The notes beneath the pieces were generated by a model. It saw only the letters and a list, made by a program, of their open reading frames with translations, searched no databases and was not told the DNA's origin. This document shows, one piece after another, positions 24,697-33,439 of a DNA stretch of 61,930 nt. A program made the position numbers and the translations under genes. Within the stretch, counting starts at the first letter, position 1; the number at the start of each line of letters is the position of its first letter. Source of the DNA: an uncultured Bacteroidales bacterium (GTDB lineage Bacteria; Bacteroidota; Bacteroidia; Bacteroidales; F082); assembly GCA_905233445.1 (NCBI GenBank), contig CAJOEP010000012.1:1-61930 (forward strand), in the 5' to 3' direction.

Positions 24697-25764
24697 ATGA
24701 AAAAGACACTTTTATTCTTGAGTTTGATTCTTGCAATGACATTTGTTTCATGCAGTAAGAAAGAGACTCCAACACCAACTCCGACGCCGGCACAGACGAC
24801 AAAAGGCTTGTTTATTTTAAATGAAGGTACTTTCACCTATGCAAATGCATCGCTTTCATTTTACAATTTTGAGAAAGATGAAGCCGAAAACAACATTTTT
24901 TTCAAAGCGAATAATGCTCCAATAGGCGATGTGGGTCAATCACTTACACTTATCGGCAATGATTTGTACATCGTGGTCAACAACAGTAAGTATATTTATA
25001 AGGTGGATGCACAGACAATTCTTTATAAAGACAAGATAGATGGTTTCACCTCACCGAGATACATGCTTCCTGTTAGCAACAACAAGGCATACATTTCTGA
25101 CCTCGCCAGCCCTGGTTTCTGGTCGTTGAATCTCAATACAAACGCAAAGACCTTTGTTGAGACAGGCAGTGCCACCGAGGCTATGGTGAAGGTCGGTAAT
25201 GAGGTTTTCATGAGCAACTGGTCAAATTATTATGTGGCTAATGCATCAAACAAAACCATCCAAGTGATTGATTGTGTGGCGGATACACTTGTTGAAACTA
25301 TTGAGGTGGCTCAGGAGCCTAATTCAATGGTTGTTGACAAAAACAATCATATCTGGGTTTCATGCAGCGGCGGTTACATGCCTCCATGCGATCCTGCCAT
25401 CATCTGCATCGATGCAACTACACATCAGATTATCAATCGTTTCGACCTTGCGGAAGGCAGCTATCCAAGCTATCTCGCTATCGACGGAACAGGTGAAAAC
25501 ATTTTTTTCTTGAACGGCGGCTACGGCACTCTCAACGTTTACAAAATGTCGGTTGACGCGACGGAGATTCCTGAGACTCCGTTTATCGCATCAGAAGGAA
25601 GACTGTTTTACAACATGAAAGTGAATCCTGATAACGGCGATATTTACCTTACCGATGCAAAGAACTATGTCCAGAACGGCGATCTTTTGCGCTACTCAGC
25701 CGACGGAACATTGCTTGGTACATTTGAATTAGGAATAATCCCGAGCTATATGCTTTTCAATTAA
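24697..25764 (+). CDS. btuG: BtuG-like surface lipoprotein, beta-propeller (DUF5074/YncE type)
   Basis: A lipoprotein signal peptide ends at Cys19 (MTFVSCSKKE), followed by a threonine-proline linker and a beta-propeller of about 300 residues with repeated strands (PNSMVVDKNNHIWVSC; PSYLAIDGTGENIFFLN). In Bacteroides, BtuG is a lipoprotein of this kind that binds cobalamin very tightly on top of BtuB. The position directly after btuB under a B12 riboswitch supports the same role here. Name transfer rests on fold type and position, not on recognised binding residues. Confidence 0.8.
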   Translation: MKKTLLFLSLILAMTFVSCSKKETPTPTPTPAQTTKGLFILNEGTFTYANASLSFYNFEKDEAENNIFFKANNAPIGDVGQSLTLIGNDLYIVVNNSKYIYKVDAQTILYKDKIDGFTSPRYMLPVSNNKAYISDLASPGFWSLNLNTNAKTFVETGSATEAMVKVGNEVFMSNWSNYYVANASNKTIQVIDCVADTLVETIEVAQEPNSMVVDKNNHIWVSCSGGYMPPCDPAIICIDATTHQIINRFDLAEGSYPSYLAIDGTGENIFFLNGGYGTLNVYKMSVDATEIPETPFIASEGRLFYNMKVNPDNGDIYLTDAKNYVQNGDLLRYSADGTLLGTFELGIIPSYMLFN

Positions 25765-25782
25765 TATAATCCTAATTTGCTC

Positions 25783-25812
25783 GAGTGCGGCGGCCGTACG
25801 GCCGCCGCACTC
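25783..25812. repeat. Perfect 30-bp GC-rich palindrome
   Basis: GAGTGCGGCG (25783-25792) and CGCCGCACTC (25803-25812) enclose GCCGTACGGC. It has the same length as the TGTAGAGACG palindromes and a GTAC centre, as in the copy at 43555-43584. It may end transcription after the btuG-like gene, though no T run is strong. Confidence 0.7.
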
Positions 25813-25848
25813 ATTTTATAATTAGCCGTCCGAATCTGCGGGATCTCC

Positions 25849-25970
25849 GCTCGCTTTAGCGAGCAAATCGACTGTGGAAGACTTGAGGTGACTCGATTCT
25901 GCGTTATCTGCGTTATCTGCGAGAGAAAAATAAAGAAAAAATCCTGTTAATCTTGTTCATCCTGTCTTAA
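25849..25970. repeat. Composite block of short dispersed repeats
   Basis: It holds a hairpin GCTCGCT-tt-AGCGAGC (25849-25864), a tandem CTGCGTTATCTGCGTTATCTG, and a stretch AATCCTGTTAATCTTGTTC. The last two are of the low-complexity intergenic type known from many Bacteroidota. No gene is visible in the gap 25765-26000. Confidence 0.5.
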
Positions 25971-25977
25971 TATTTTG

Positions 25978-25985
25978 TATTTTTG
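25978..25985 (+). promoter_or_regulatory. -7 promoter element of the glycosyltransferase gene
   Basis: TATTTTTG stands 15 bases before the ATG at 26001; a TTG at 25953-25955 lies 22 bases upstream. Confidence 0.4.
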
Positions 25986-26000
25986 CAAAAAAGTGTGCAG

Positions 26001-27191
26001 ATGAAAATCGCCGTCAATACACGTTTGCTGTTGAAAGACAAGCTAGAAGGCATCGGGTGGGTCGCCTGCGAATGCTTAAGCCGCATCGTCAAAGCCCATC
26101 CCGACGATGAGTTTTATTTCCTTTTCGACCGCAATCCCGACCCGAAGTTCATCTTCGCCGACAACGTCCATCCTGTCGTGCTTTTCCCACAGGCTCGACA
26201 TCCTTTTTTGTACATCATTTACTTCGAAATATCAGTCCGACGCGCTCTGCGTAAGATAAAACCCGACGTTTTCGTCTCGACGGATGCTTATCTCAGCCTG
26301 GGCTCAAAAACACCGCAAATCGCTGTGTTTCATGATATTAACTTTGAACATTTTCCACAGGATTTTCCAGGATTAGCGCTTTGGCATTATAAGAAATTCT
26401 TCCCGAAATTTGCCCGTAAAGCCGCTAAAATCATAACTGTTTCGGAGTTTTCAAAACAGGATATCATAGACAAATATGAAGTTGAGCCTGAGAAAATCCA
26501 TGTGGCATACAATGGCGCCAACGAGGGCTTTAGGCCGATATCAGAAGAAGAAAAAATTGAGGTTAGAAATCAATATACTGCTGGTAATCAATATTTTATG
26601 TTTGTCGGTTCGCTGCATCCGCGAAAGAATCTGGCTCGTTTGTTCCCGGCTTATGATATGTTTAAGGAACGTACAGGCTCCGACGTCAAGTTGTTGATAG
26701 TAGGGGAGAAACGCTGGTGGACGGAGCCGATACAGAAGGCTTACGAAGCAATGCGCCATAAAGATGACGTAGTGTTTGTCGGACATCTGCAAATGTCTGA
26801 GCTGCAACGTGTTACGGCAGCGGCACTGGCTTCAGTCTATGTCTCCTATTTCGAAGGTTTCGGCATACCAATCGTTGAAGCTTACAAATGCGACGTGCCG
26901 GTCATCACATCTAACGTAACCTCGATGCCAGAAGTTGCTGGCGACGCAGCACTCCTTGTCGATCCGTTCAACATTGAATCGATAGCCAGTGCACTCGAAC
27001 TGGTGATGGATGAAAATGTCCGTAACTCATTGATAGAGAAGGGCCGTATCCGCCGAAACGACTTCTCGTGGGACACCGCCGCCAAACAGTGGTATTCCGT
27101 TATTTCGGAGTTTTCTCCCGTCATTTCGACCGAAGCGAACTTGCATTCTGTCATTTCGACCGAAGCGAAGCGTAGTGGAGAAATCTCATAA
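26001..27191 (+). CDS. GT4-type glycosyltransferase with repeat-derived C-terminus
   Basis: Starting at the ATG at 26001 gives 396 residues. The N-terminal Rossmann-like domain opens MKIAVNTRLL; the C-terminal GT-B domain carries FVGSLHPRKNL and the nucleotide-sugar motif YFEGFGIPIVEAYKC. It should transfer a sugar to a glycan or lipid; donor and acceptor are unknown. The last 24 residues (from about 373) come from a dispersed repeat at 27120-27187 that reads through to a new stop (VISTEANLHSVISTEAKRSG). Without it the protein would end near QWYSVISEF. The tail probably has no function. Confidence 0.88.
   Translation: MKIAVNTRLLLKDKLEGIGWVACECLSRIVKAHPDDEFYFLFDRNPDPKFIFADNVHPVVLFPQARHPFLYIIYFEISVRRALRKIKPDVFVSTDAYLSLGSKTPQIAVFHDINFEHFPQDFPGLALWHYKKFFPKFARKAAKIITVSEFSKQDIIDKYEVEPEKIHVAYNGANEGFRPISEEEKIEVRNQYTAGNQYFMFVGSLHPRKNLARLFPAYDMFKERTGSDVKLLIVGEKRWWTEPIQKAYEAMRHKDDVVFVGHLQMSELQRVTAAALASVYVSYFEGFGIPIVEAYKCDVPVITSNVTSMPEVAGDAALLVDPFNIESIASALELVMDENVRNSLIEKGRIRRNDFSWDTAAKQWYSVISEFSPVISTEANLHSVISTEAKRSGEIS
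27120..27187. repeat. Dispersed repeat (TCATTTCGACCGAAGCG type), partly doubled, inside a gene end
   Basis: TCATTTCGACCGAAGCGAA occurs at 27121-27139 and again at 27151-27169; the second is continued to GTGGAGAAATCTC. Other copies: 31790-31828, 55261-55289 and 55807-55844. It encodes the final residues of the glycosyltransferase. Confidence 0.75.
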
Positions 27192-27218
27192 TATAATTAG
27201 ACAATAAAACTAAAAAAT

Positions 27219-28595
27219 ATGGAAGAAATCATCATGTATCCGGGTGAAAACAGAAAAGACACCGTCAACTACAAAGACATTCAAGCTCAGTACATCACTG
27301 CAGTCGAGCGTAATGTTTTGGTTCTTGGATCCGGTGGTCGTGAGCATGCTCTAGCATGGAAAATAGCCCAAAGCGACAGAGTATCAAAAGTTTATATCGC
27401 TCCAGGCAATGCGGGTACAGCCTCGGTTGGCACGAATATAGCAATTAACATCTCTGATTTTCAACAAGTTAAAGATGTGGTTCTGAAATATAGAATCAAT
27501 ATGGTCGTCGTAGGCCCCGAACAGCCTCTTGTCGATGGCATCGTCGATTTCTTCAAGAACGACAATGATCTGAAGGATATAAAAATCATCGGTCCTGACC
27601 AAAAAGGCGCTCAACTCGAGGGCTCAAAGGCTTTTGCAAAGCAGTTTATGGAAAGATACGGCATACCGACAGCTAAATGTTTCACTGTTACCGCCGACAA
27701 TCTGAACGACGGATTGCATTATCTGGAAACGCTTGATTCGCCTTATGTACTTAAAGCCGATGGTCTTGCAGCAGGTAAAGGAGTGTTGATACTCAATGAC
27801 TTAGTTGAAGCAAAATCTGAGTTGAAGGAGATGCTTTCCGGAAAATTCGGCACCGCATCCGCAAAAGTTGTCATCGAGCAGTTCCTTAAAGGCATCGAGG
27901 TCTCAATGTTTGTCCTCACCGACGGCGACGACTACGTGATTCTTCCCGAAGCCAAGGATTACAAGCGTATCGGCGACGGCGACACCGGCCTCAACACTGG
28001 CGGTATGGGCGCTGTATCTCCAGTGCCGTTCGTCACCCCTGAATTTGTCAAAAAAGTCGAAAATCGTATCATAAAACCTACCATTGAAGGTCTGAAAAAA
28101 GAGAAAATCGACTATAAAGGTTTCATTTTCTTGGGCTTGATGAACTGCGGCGGCGACCCTTATGTCATCGAATACAACGTGCGTATGGGCGACCCTGAAA
28201 CCGAAGGCGTGATGACCCGCATCGACTCCGATTTCGCTGTGTTGCTCGACAAATGCGCCCAAGGCAAGCTCAATGAAGCTCAGTATAAAGTCAATCCTGA
28301 GACTTCAGTCACAGTTATGCTGGTTTCAGGCGGTTATCCTGAATCATATAAAAAAGGAATGAAGATTACTGGTCTCGACGATGTCTGTACTTGCTGCACC
28401 GTTGCTCACGCAGGCACTAAACTCGATGGTAATGACATAGTTACATCGGGCGGCCGCGTCATCGCTGTGACAGCACATGGTAAAAATATCGAAGAGGCGA
28501 GGGAAAAAGCCTATCATAACGCAAAAATGATAAAATTCGAAGGCAAGAACTTCCGCCACGATATCGGTCTCGATTTGATGAATTATAATGCTTAA
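27219..28595 (+). CDS. purD: Phosphoribosylamine-glycine ligase
   Basis: The 458-residue protein has the PurD start motif VLVLGSGGREHALAWK, the ATP-grasp text YVLKADGLAAGKGVLIL, and LNTGGMGAVSPVPF with EYNVRMGDPETE. It makes glycinamide ribonucleotide in purine synthesis. Compared with most PurD it has about 30 extra residues before the first strand; a second ATG at 27234 would only shorten this by five, so the extension seems real or the gene starts at a non-ATG codon nearer VLVLG. It overlaps the next gene by 8 bases. Confidence 0.96.
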   Translation: MEEIIMYPGENRKDTVNYKDIQAQYITAVERNVLVLGSGGREHALAWKIAQSDRVSKVYIAPGNAGTASVGTNIAINISDFQQVKDVVLKYRINMVVVGPEQPLVDGIVDFFKNDNDLKDIKIIGPDQKGAQLEGSKAFAKQFMERYGIPTAKCFTVTADNLNDGLHYLETLDSPYVLKADGLAAGKGVLILNDLVEAKSELKEMLSGKFGTASAKVVIEQFLKGIEVSMFVLTDGDDYVILPEAKDYKRIGDGDTGLNTGGMGAVSPVPFVTPEFVKKVENRIIKPTIEGLKKEKIDYKGFIFLGLMNCGGDPYVIEYNVRMGDPETEGVMTRIDSDFAVLLDKCAQGKLNEAQYKVNPETSVTVMLVSGGYPESYKKGMKITGLDDVCTCCTVAHAGTKLDGNDIVTSGGRVIAVTAHGKNIEEAREKAYHNAKMIKFEGKNFRHDIGLDLMNYNA

Positions 28596-29580
28596 GTTCT
28601 TCAAACACGGTTACATAGCGCAAGCTGTCGTGATAGTGCTGCTGATTGCGGTGCTGTGGATTCCTGCGTTCCTAACCCAGTCAAACGACCAGGCGTATGA
28701 ATATCCTACGACTCCGATGTACGATTTTCTGTTGAGTTTGATGGGTAACTCCAATATAGCAATGACAGTCTTTGTTATGTTGTTGTTCGGCTCATGTGTG
28801 TTCGTCTTTAATTCGATGATGACCGTCGACAACCTGGTCACTCGGTACAGCAGTATTTTTTCCTTTATCATGGTTCTCTGCATGTGCTGCGTGCCTATAA
28901 ACAACGATTATTATCCGTTTTTGTTAGCGTTGCCGTTTATGGTGATGGCTCAGCAGATCATTTTTCTTATTTATAACGTTGAGAAACCTGAGCAATACTT
29001 GATGAATACAGGTATTTTTATCGCTATAGGCTCGATGTTTTATATTCCTGCCATACTGATGATAATCTGGGTTCTATTTGCTTTGATAGTGCATGGTATC
29101 AGAGATATGAGGCTGTATATAATCCCGATTGTAGGACTTGTAACGCCTTATTTTATTCTGGCATCCATAATCTATATCTCAGGTAATTCGCTTGAAATCA
29201 TCAACGATTATACTGATGCGTTTACCAGCATAAGTATAACGAAACTTGATATCACAACGATGGAGAAAGCGGTTCTGTTGGTTATGGTTTTGCTTTCGGC
29301 ACTCTCCATTCTTAAGATTTGGTCGAGTAATGTTAATAATCTCGTCAGTACAAGACATAGGAAGAGGGTTATGCTAGTGCTGTTTATCTTAAGTTTTTTG
29401 ATGCTTTTTATGCAGAATCCAGTGATGAACAATGGTTATTTTTTCATGATGGTAGCGATACTTATGTCTATGGCTTTATGCTATGTGAAAAAAACCAAAC
29501 TCATTGATATTGTTTTGGTTGTGATGATGATTGCCGTCATCGCCAACCAATATTTGCCGTTGTTTGGAATAAAAATATGA
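28588..29580 (+). CDS. DUF6427 family integral membrane protein
   Basis: The 330-residue protein is almost wholly hydrophobic, with about eight to ten membrane helices. Its start ([22 protein letters not shown]) and pattern fit DUF6427, a Bacteroidota family often next to purD. No catalytic or binding motif is visible. It overlaps purD by 8 bases and rnhB by 4, so the three genes are coupled in translation. Function unknown. Confidence 0.75.
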   Translation: MLKFFKHGYIAQAVVIVLLIAVLWIPAFLTQSNDQAYEYPTTPMYDFLLSLMGNSNIAMTVFVMLLFGSCVFVFNSMMTVDNLVTRYSSIFSFIMVLCMCCVPINNDYYPFLLALPFMVMAQQIIFLIYNVEKPEQYLMNTGIFIAIGSMFYIPAILMIIWVLFALIVHGIRDMRLYIIPIVGLVTPYFILASIIYISGNSLEIINDYTDAFTSISITKLDITTMEKAVLLVMVLLSALSILKIWSSNVNNLVSTRHRKRVMLVLFILSFLMLFMQNPVMNNGYFFMMVAILMSMALCYVKKTKLIDIVLVVMMIAVIANQYLPLFGIKI

Positions 29581-30173
29581 ATCTGAAGCCGTTTTTCACC
29601 GAAAATCTCATCGAAGCCGGCTGTGACGAAGCCGGTCGCGGCTGTATTGCCGGTCCAGTGGTGGCAGCAGCAGTGATTCTGCCTCGTGGCATGGATTTTC
29701 CGGAGTTCGATGACTCAAAAAAACTGACTGAAAAACAGCGTGAGAAGTTGAGAATCAAGGTTTTAGAGAATGCTGCGGCATATGGCGTCGGTGTCGTTTC
29801 GGCAGAGGAAATCGATGAAATAAACATCCTGAACGCATCGTTTCTTGCCATGCATCGCGCCATCGACCAACTGAAAATACGTCCGGAATTGCTTCTTATC
29901 GACGGTAATCGTTTCAATAAGTATCACGACATCAAACATCAGTGCATAGTGGGCGGCGACGCCAAATATCAGGCCATCGCGGCGGCTTCCATTCTGGCAA
30001 AAACAACACGTGACCATATAATGGAAGAGCTTGATACTCAATATCCTAACTATAATTGGAAAAAGAATAAAGGCTATCCGACGATTGAACATAAGAACGC
30101 AGTGGCGGAATTCGGCATGTCGCCTTACCATCGCAAAACATTCAATATGTCGATTCAGCTGAAATTATTTTAA
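29577..30173 (+). CDS. rnhB: Ribonuclease HII
   Basis: The 198-residue protein has the type 2 RNase H active site: CDEAGRG (Asp17, Glu18), LLIDGN and the later acidic region KTTRDHIME. It cuts the RNA strand of RNA-DNA hybrids and single ribonucleotides in DNA. Its ATG overlaps the stop of the membrane protein gene (ATGA). The length is usual for the family. Confidence 0.96.
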   Translation: MNLKPFFTENLIEAGCDEAGRGCIAGPVVAAAVILPRGMDFPEFDDSKKLTEKQREKLRIKVLENAAAYGVGVVSAEEIDEINILNASFLAMHRAIDQLKIRPELLLIDGNRFNKYHDIKHQCIVGGDAKYQAIAAASILAKTTRDHIMEELDTQYPNYNWKKNKGYPTIEHKNAVAEFGMSPYHRKTFNMSIQLKLF

Positions 30174-30224
30174 AAATATATAACAAAAACGGACCTTTCA
30201 CGTTCTATAATAAAATTTAAGACT

Positions 30225-31781
30225 ATGGCAAACACGAGAATTCTTTGGGCTGACGATGAGATAGAGCTTCTCAGGCCGCATATTTTGTTTCTGGAACAGA
30301 AAGGTTATGAAGTCGAGACCGCAAATAGCGGCAGCGACGCCGTGGAAATGGTGCGCGACGGGCATTATGACATCGTTTTCCTCGATGAGCAGATGCCGGG
30401 TATCTCTGGAGTTGAAGCGCTTGAGAAAATCAAGGATGAATTTCCCAACCTCCCTGTCGTGATGATTACCAAGAGCGAAGAAGAACGTATCATGGAAGAC
30501 GCCATCGGCAGCAATATCGCTGACTACCTTATAAAACCGGTCAATCCCAATCAGATTCTGCTTTCGCTGAAGCGTAACCTCGAGAATAAGAAACTCGTCG
30601 ATGAGAAGTCAACGTCGAAATATCAGCAGGAGTTCCGTAAAATCGGTATGGATTTGAACAACAACCTCGACTATAACGAATGGGTCGGGGTGTATAAAAA
30701 CATCACACGCTGGGAGCTTGAACTGCAGAAATCGACCGACGAAGGCATCAAAGAGGTGCTTTTTATGCAGAAAAACGAGGCAAACACGCAGTTTTCGCGC
30801 TATGTTGAGAAAAATTATTGCGATTGGGTGTCGGGAAAAAGCGTCAACAAGCCTACAATGTCGCACACTGTGATACGCGACAAGGTGTTTTCGAGGCTAG
30901 ACAACAATGATAAACCATTGTTTTTCATACTGATAGACAATCTGCGTTACGACCAGTGGAAAGCCATTCAGCCTCTCATAGAGAACCATTTCCGTGTCGC
31001 CGACGATGATATTTACTACAGCATTCTGCCGACGACAACACAGTATGCGAGAAATTCGATATTTGCCGGCCTCATGCCGCTCGAGATACGCCGTCATTAC
31101 CCAAAATACTGGATTGATGAAGAGGATGAAGGCACGAAAAACCAGTTCGAGGGAGAACTTTTGGGTGAACAGCTGCGCCGTTATGGCCGTAATATCAAAT
31201 ATTCATATAATAAGGTGTTGAATCTGGCGGCTGGCAAGAAGCTGTACGAACAGATGAACAACCTGATGCAGAATAAGTTGAATGTTATCGTATATAACTT
31301 CGTTGACATGCTGTCACATGCCCGCACCGAGATGGAGATAATCCGCGAACTAGCGGACGACGAGGTGGCTTACCGCTCGCTGATGCTCTCTTGGTTCGAA
31401 CATTCGTCACTGTTCGACATGATGAAATTCATCTCACAGAAAGGCTGCGACGCCATCGTCACCACCGACCACGGCTCTGTTTGGGTGAAGAATCCTGTGA
31501 AGATTTTAGGCGACAAGGCTGTCAATACAAATTTGAGATATAAATATGGTAAGTCGCTGAATTACAACGCAAAAGAAGTATTTGTGGTAAAAGACCCGGA
31601 GAAGATTTTCCTGCCTCGCATCAATGTCTCCACATCTTACGTCTTTGCTCGCTCCAATGATTTCTTCGCATATCCTAATAATTATAATTATTACGTCAAT
31701 TATTACAGGAACACCTTCCAGCATGGCGGCATCTCCATGAATGAGATGATGATTCCTGTCGCTTATTTGAAAGCAAAATGA
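30225..31781 (+). CDS. porX: PorX: response regulator with PglZ domain, T9SS regulator
   Basis: The 518-residue protein has an N-terminal receiver domain with phospho-acceptor Asp54 (FLDEQMPG) and the later MITKSEEE, then a PglZ-type alkaline-phosphatase-fold domain with likely metal-binding residues in LIDNLRYDQW, TTTQYARN and TTDHGSVWV. This pairing and length define PorX, which with PorY and a sigma factor controls type IX secretion genes in Porphyromonas and relatives. It suits a genome whose nearby genes include four T9SS cargo proteins. No kinase gene is adjacent, as is common for PorX. Confidence 0.93.
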   Translation: MANTRILWADDEIELLRPHILFLEQKGYEVETANSGSDAVEMVRDGHYDIVFLDEQMPGISGVEALEKIKDEFPNLPVVMITKSEEERIMEDAIGSNIADYLIKPVNPNQILLSLKRNLENKKLVDEKSTSKYQQEFRKIGMDLNNNLDYNEWVGVYKNITRWELELQKSTDEGIKEVLFMQKNEANTQFSRYVEKNYCDWVSGKSVNKPTMSHTVIRDKVFSRLDNNDKPLFFILIDNLRYDQWKAIQPLIENHFRVADDDIYYSILPTTTQYARNSIFAGLMPLEIRRHYPKYWIDEEDEGTKNQFEGELLGEQLRRYGRNIKYSYNKVLNLAAGKKLYEQMNNLMQNKLNVIVYNFVDMLSHARTEMEIIRELADDEVAYRSLMLSWFEHSSLFDMMKFISQKGCDAIVTTDHGSVWVKNPVKILGDKAVNTNLRYKYGKSLNYNAKEVFVVKDPEKIFLPRINVSTSYVFARSNDFFAYPNNYNYYVNYYRNTFQHGGISMNEMMIPVAYLKAK

Positions 31782-31789
31782 TTTTGATT

Positions 31790-31828
31790 GTCATTCCGAG
31801 CGGAACGAAGTGGAGTCGAGGAATCTCA
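31790..31828. repeat. Dispersed repeat, intergenic copy
   Basis: The text GTCATTCCGAGCGGAACG at its start and GAGGAATCTC at its end match the family of the murL insert at 55807-55844 and the glycosyltransferase tail. Confidence 0.7.
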
Positions 31829-31897
31829 TAAAATAATGAATTAACGAATAATTAATGGTTGGTTAACGCTAATTAATGTTAAAAGAAAAACGATTAA

Positions 31898-32329
31898 ATG
31901 TTAGAAAAAGTCTTTGAAATAAACAGTGTCGAAGAGCTCTCACAGGTGTCAGACCTCCTGATTTCCTGGCGGGAGAAATCGAGTATCATCGCATTTTATG
32001 GTCCGATGGGGGCTGGCAAGACGACTTTGATCAAAAACCTGTGCCATAAACTCGGCGTGACAGATGAAGTCAACAGCCCGACCTTTGCCCTTGTAAATGA
32101 ATATCCTACGCCGATAGAAGGCTCTATTTTCCACTTCGATTTCTACAGAATAAAGAAGTTGGAGGAAGTTTACGACATCGGCTATGAGGATTATTTCTAC
32201 AGTGGCCGACTTTGCCTATTGGAATGGCCTGAACTCATCGACCCGCTGATGCCCGACCACTTCATAAAAGTCGAAATCGCCTTAGGAGACACCGACAACG
32301 CAAGAAAAATAAAATGCACGGTAGTGTAA
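31898..32329 (+). CDS. tsaE: tRNA threonylcarbamoyladenosine synthesis ATPase TsaE
   Basis: The 143-residue protein has a P-loop (GPMGAGKTTL, near residue 34), VNSPTFALVNEY and HFDFYRI, and the closing LLEWPELI, all typical of TsaE. It works with TsaB and TsaD to place the t6A modification at position 37 of ANN-decoding tRNAs. Length is normal. It follows porX after a 116-base gap holding a repeat. Confidence 0.95.
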   Translation: MLEKVFEINSVEELSQVSDLLISWREKSSIIAFYGPMGAGKTTLIKNLCHKLGVTDEVNSPTFALVNEYPTPIEGSIFHFDFYRIKKLEEVYDIGYEDYFYSGRLCLLEWPELIDPLMPDHFIKVEIALGDTDNARKIKCTVV

Positions 32330-32360
32330 GAACAACGCCCTATGGGCGGAAATTAAACAA

Positions 32361-32389
32361 AATTTGAAAAATTTCTCGCCGAAGGTGAC
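32361..32389. repeat. 29-bp dispersed repeat between tsaE and aroB
   Basis: AATTTGAAAAATTTCTCGCC followed by GAAGGTGAC matches the reverse complement of 48382-48410 at 28 of 29 bases. It ends 6 bases before the aroB start, so it also forms the leader of that gene. Confidence 0.75.
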
Positions 32390-32395
32390 CGAAAA

Positions 32396-33439
32396 ATGAT
32401 TTTATATAAACAAGATATCGCCAAATTAAATGATATAATCTCTTCTCACACCAAGACTTTCTTGTTGTTTGATGAGAATACTGAAAAATATTGCCTAAAA
32501 ATTATAAATAGTATTGATATTTTAAAATCAAATACTATAAAGATTGTAATCCCTTCGGGTGAACAGCACAAAAACATCAAGACAGTCCAATATATCTGGT
32601 CAAAACTTGTTGAGAATGGCGCGGATAGAAAATCGTTGCTGATAAATGTTGGCGGTGGTGTGGTGACCGACATCGGCGGTTTTGCGGCCTCCTGCTATCA
32701 GCGCGGAATAGATTTTATCAACATCCCAACTACGCTGCTTGGTATGATTGACGCCTCGGTCGGTGGTAAGACAGGAATTGATTTTCAGGGTCTTAAGAAT
32801 CAGATTGGTCTTTTTTCTCAGCCTTTAGCCGTCGTTATTCTTTTCGGGTTTCTTGAAATATTGCCCAAACGCGAACTTCTTTCCGGCTTGGCCGAAATCA
32901 TCAAATACGGTTTCATTGTTGACAAAAGTTTTTTGGAAGCCAAACTTCAAAATAATCTTATTGATCCAGTCTTGATAAAAAAGGCAATCGAGGTCAAGGA
33001 TGAAATAACACGTCTGGACTCCACAGAGCAGGGGAGACGTAAAATTCTTAATTTCGGTCACACTATCGGTCATGCTATCGAGACTTATATTCTTGATAAT
33101 CATGAGGAAATCCGTCATGGCGAAACTGTCGCGCTTGGTATGCTACCAGCTTTGTATTTGTCAGAGAAGTATTTAAATCTGAATCATCAAATAACTTTAT
33201 ATTATAAAAATATATATAAACAAAAATTCAATAGATTTGAATTGGATGATATTCCTGTCGAAGATTTGCTTGAAATAATGCGTCACGACAAGAAAAATGA
33301 GGGTGGCGACATCAGATTTGTGCTGATTTCAGACCTCGAGAAACCGGTTTATGACATCGTTGTTAATGAAGATGATATTAAAGATTCAATAACTTATCTT
33401 GTTGATTATCTGAGAGATGAGAATTACTGGTGTAAATAA
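32396..33439 (+). CDS. aroB: 3-dehydroquinate synthase
   Basis: The 347-residue protein shows the NAD site (GGGVVTDIGGFAAS), PTTLLGMIDASVGGKTGID, and metal ligands in GLAEIIKYG, NFGHTIGHAIE and HGETVALGM. It makes 3-dehydroquinate in the shikimate pathway. The aroA start lies inside its last codons (23-base overlap), so the two are coupled. The coding style is A/T-rich, unlike the hydrogenase genes. Confidence 0.96.
   Translation: MILYKQDIAKLNDIISSHTKTFLLFDENTEKYCLKIINSIDILKSNTIKIVIPSGEQHKNIKTVQYIWSKLVENGADRKSLLINVGGGVVTDIGGFAASCYQRGIDFINIPTTLLGMIDASVGGKTGIDFQGLKNQIGLFSQPLAVVILFGFLEILPKRELLSGLAEIIKYGFIVDKSFLEAKLQNNLIDPVLIKKAIEVKDEITRLDSTEQGRRKILNFGHTIGHAIETYILDNHEEIRHGETVALGMLPALYLSEKYLNLNHQITLYYKNIYKQKFNRFELDDIPVEDLLEIMRHDKKNEGGDIRFVLISDLEKPVYDIVVNEDDIKDSITYLVDYLRDENYWCK

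Noticed and set aside
25890..25925. Tandem CTGCGTTAT units considered as a small CRISPR array
   Set aside because: Units adjoin without spacers and no cas gene is near.
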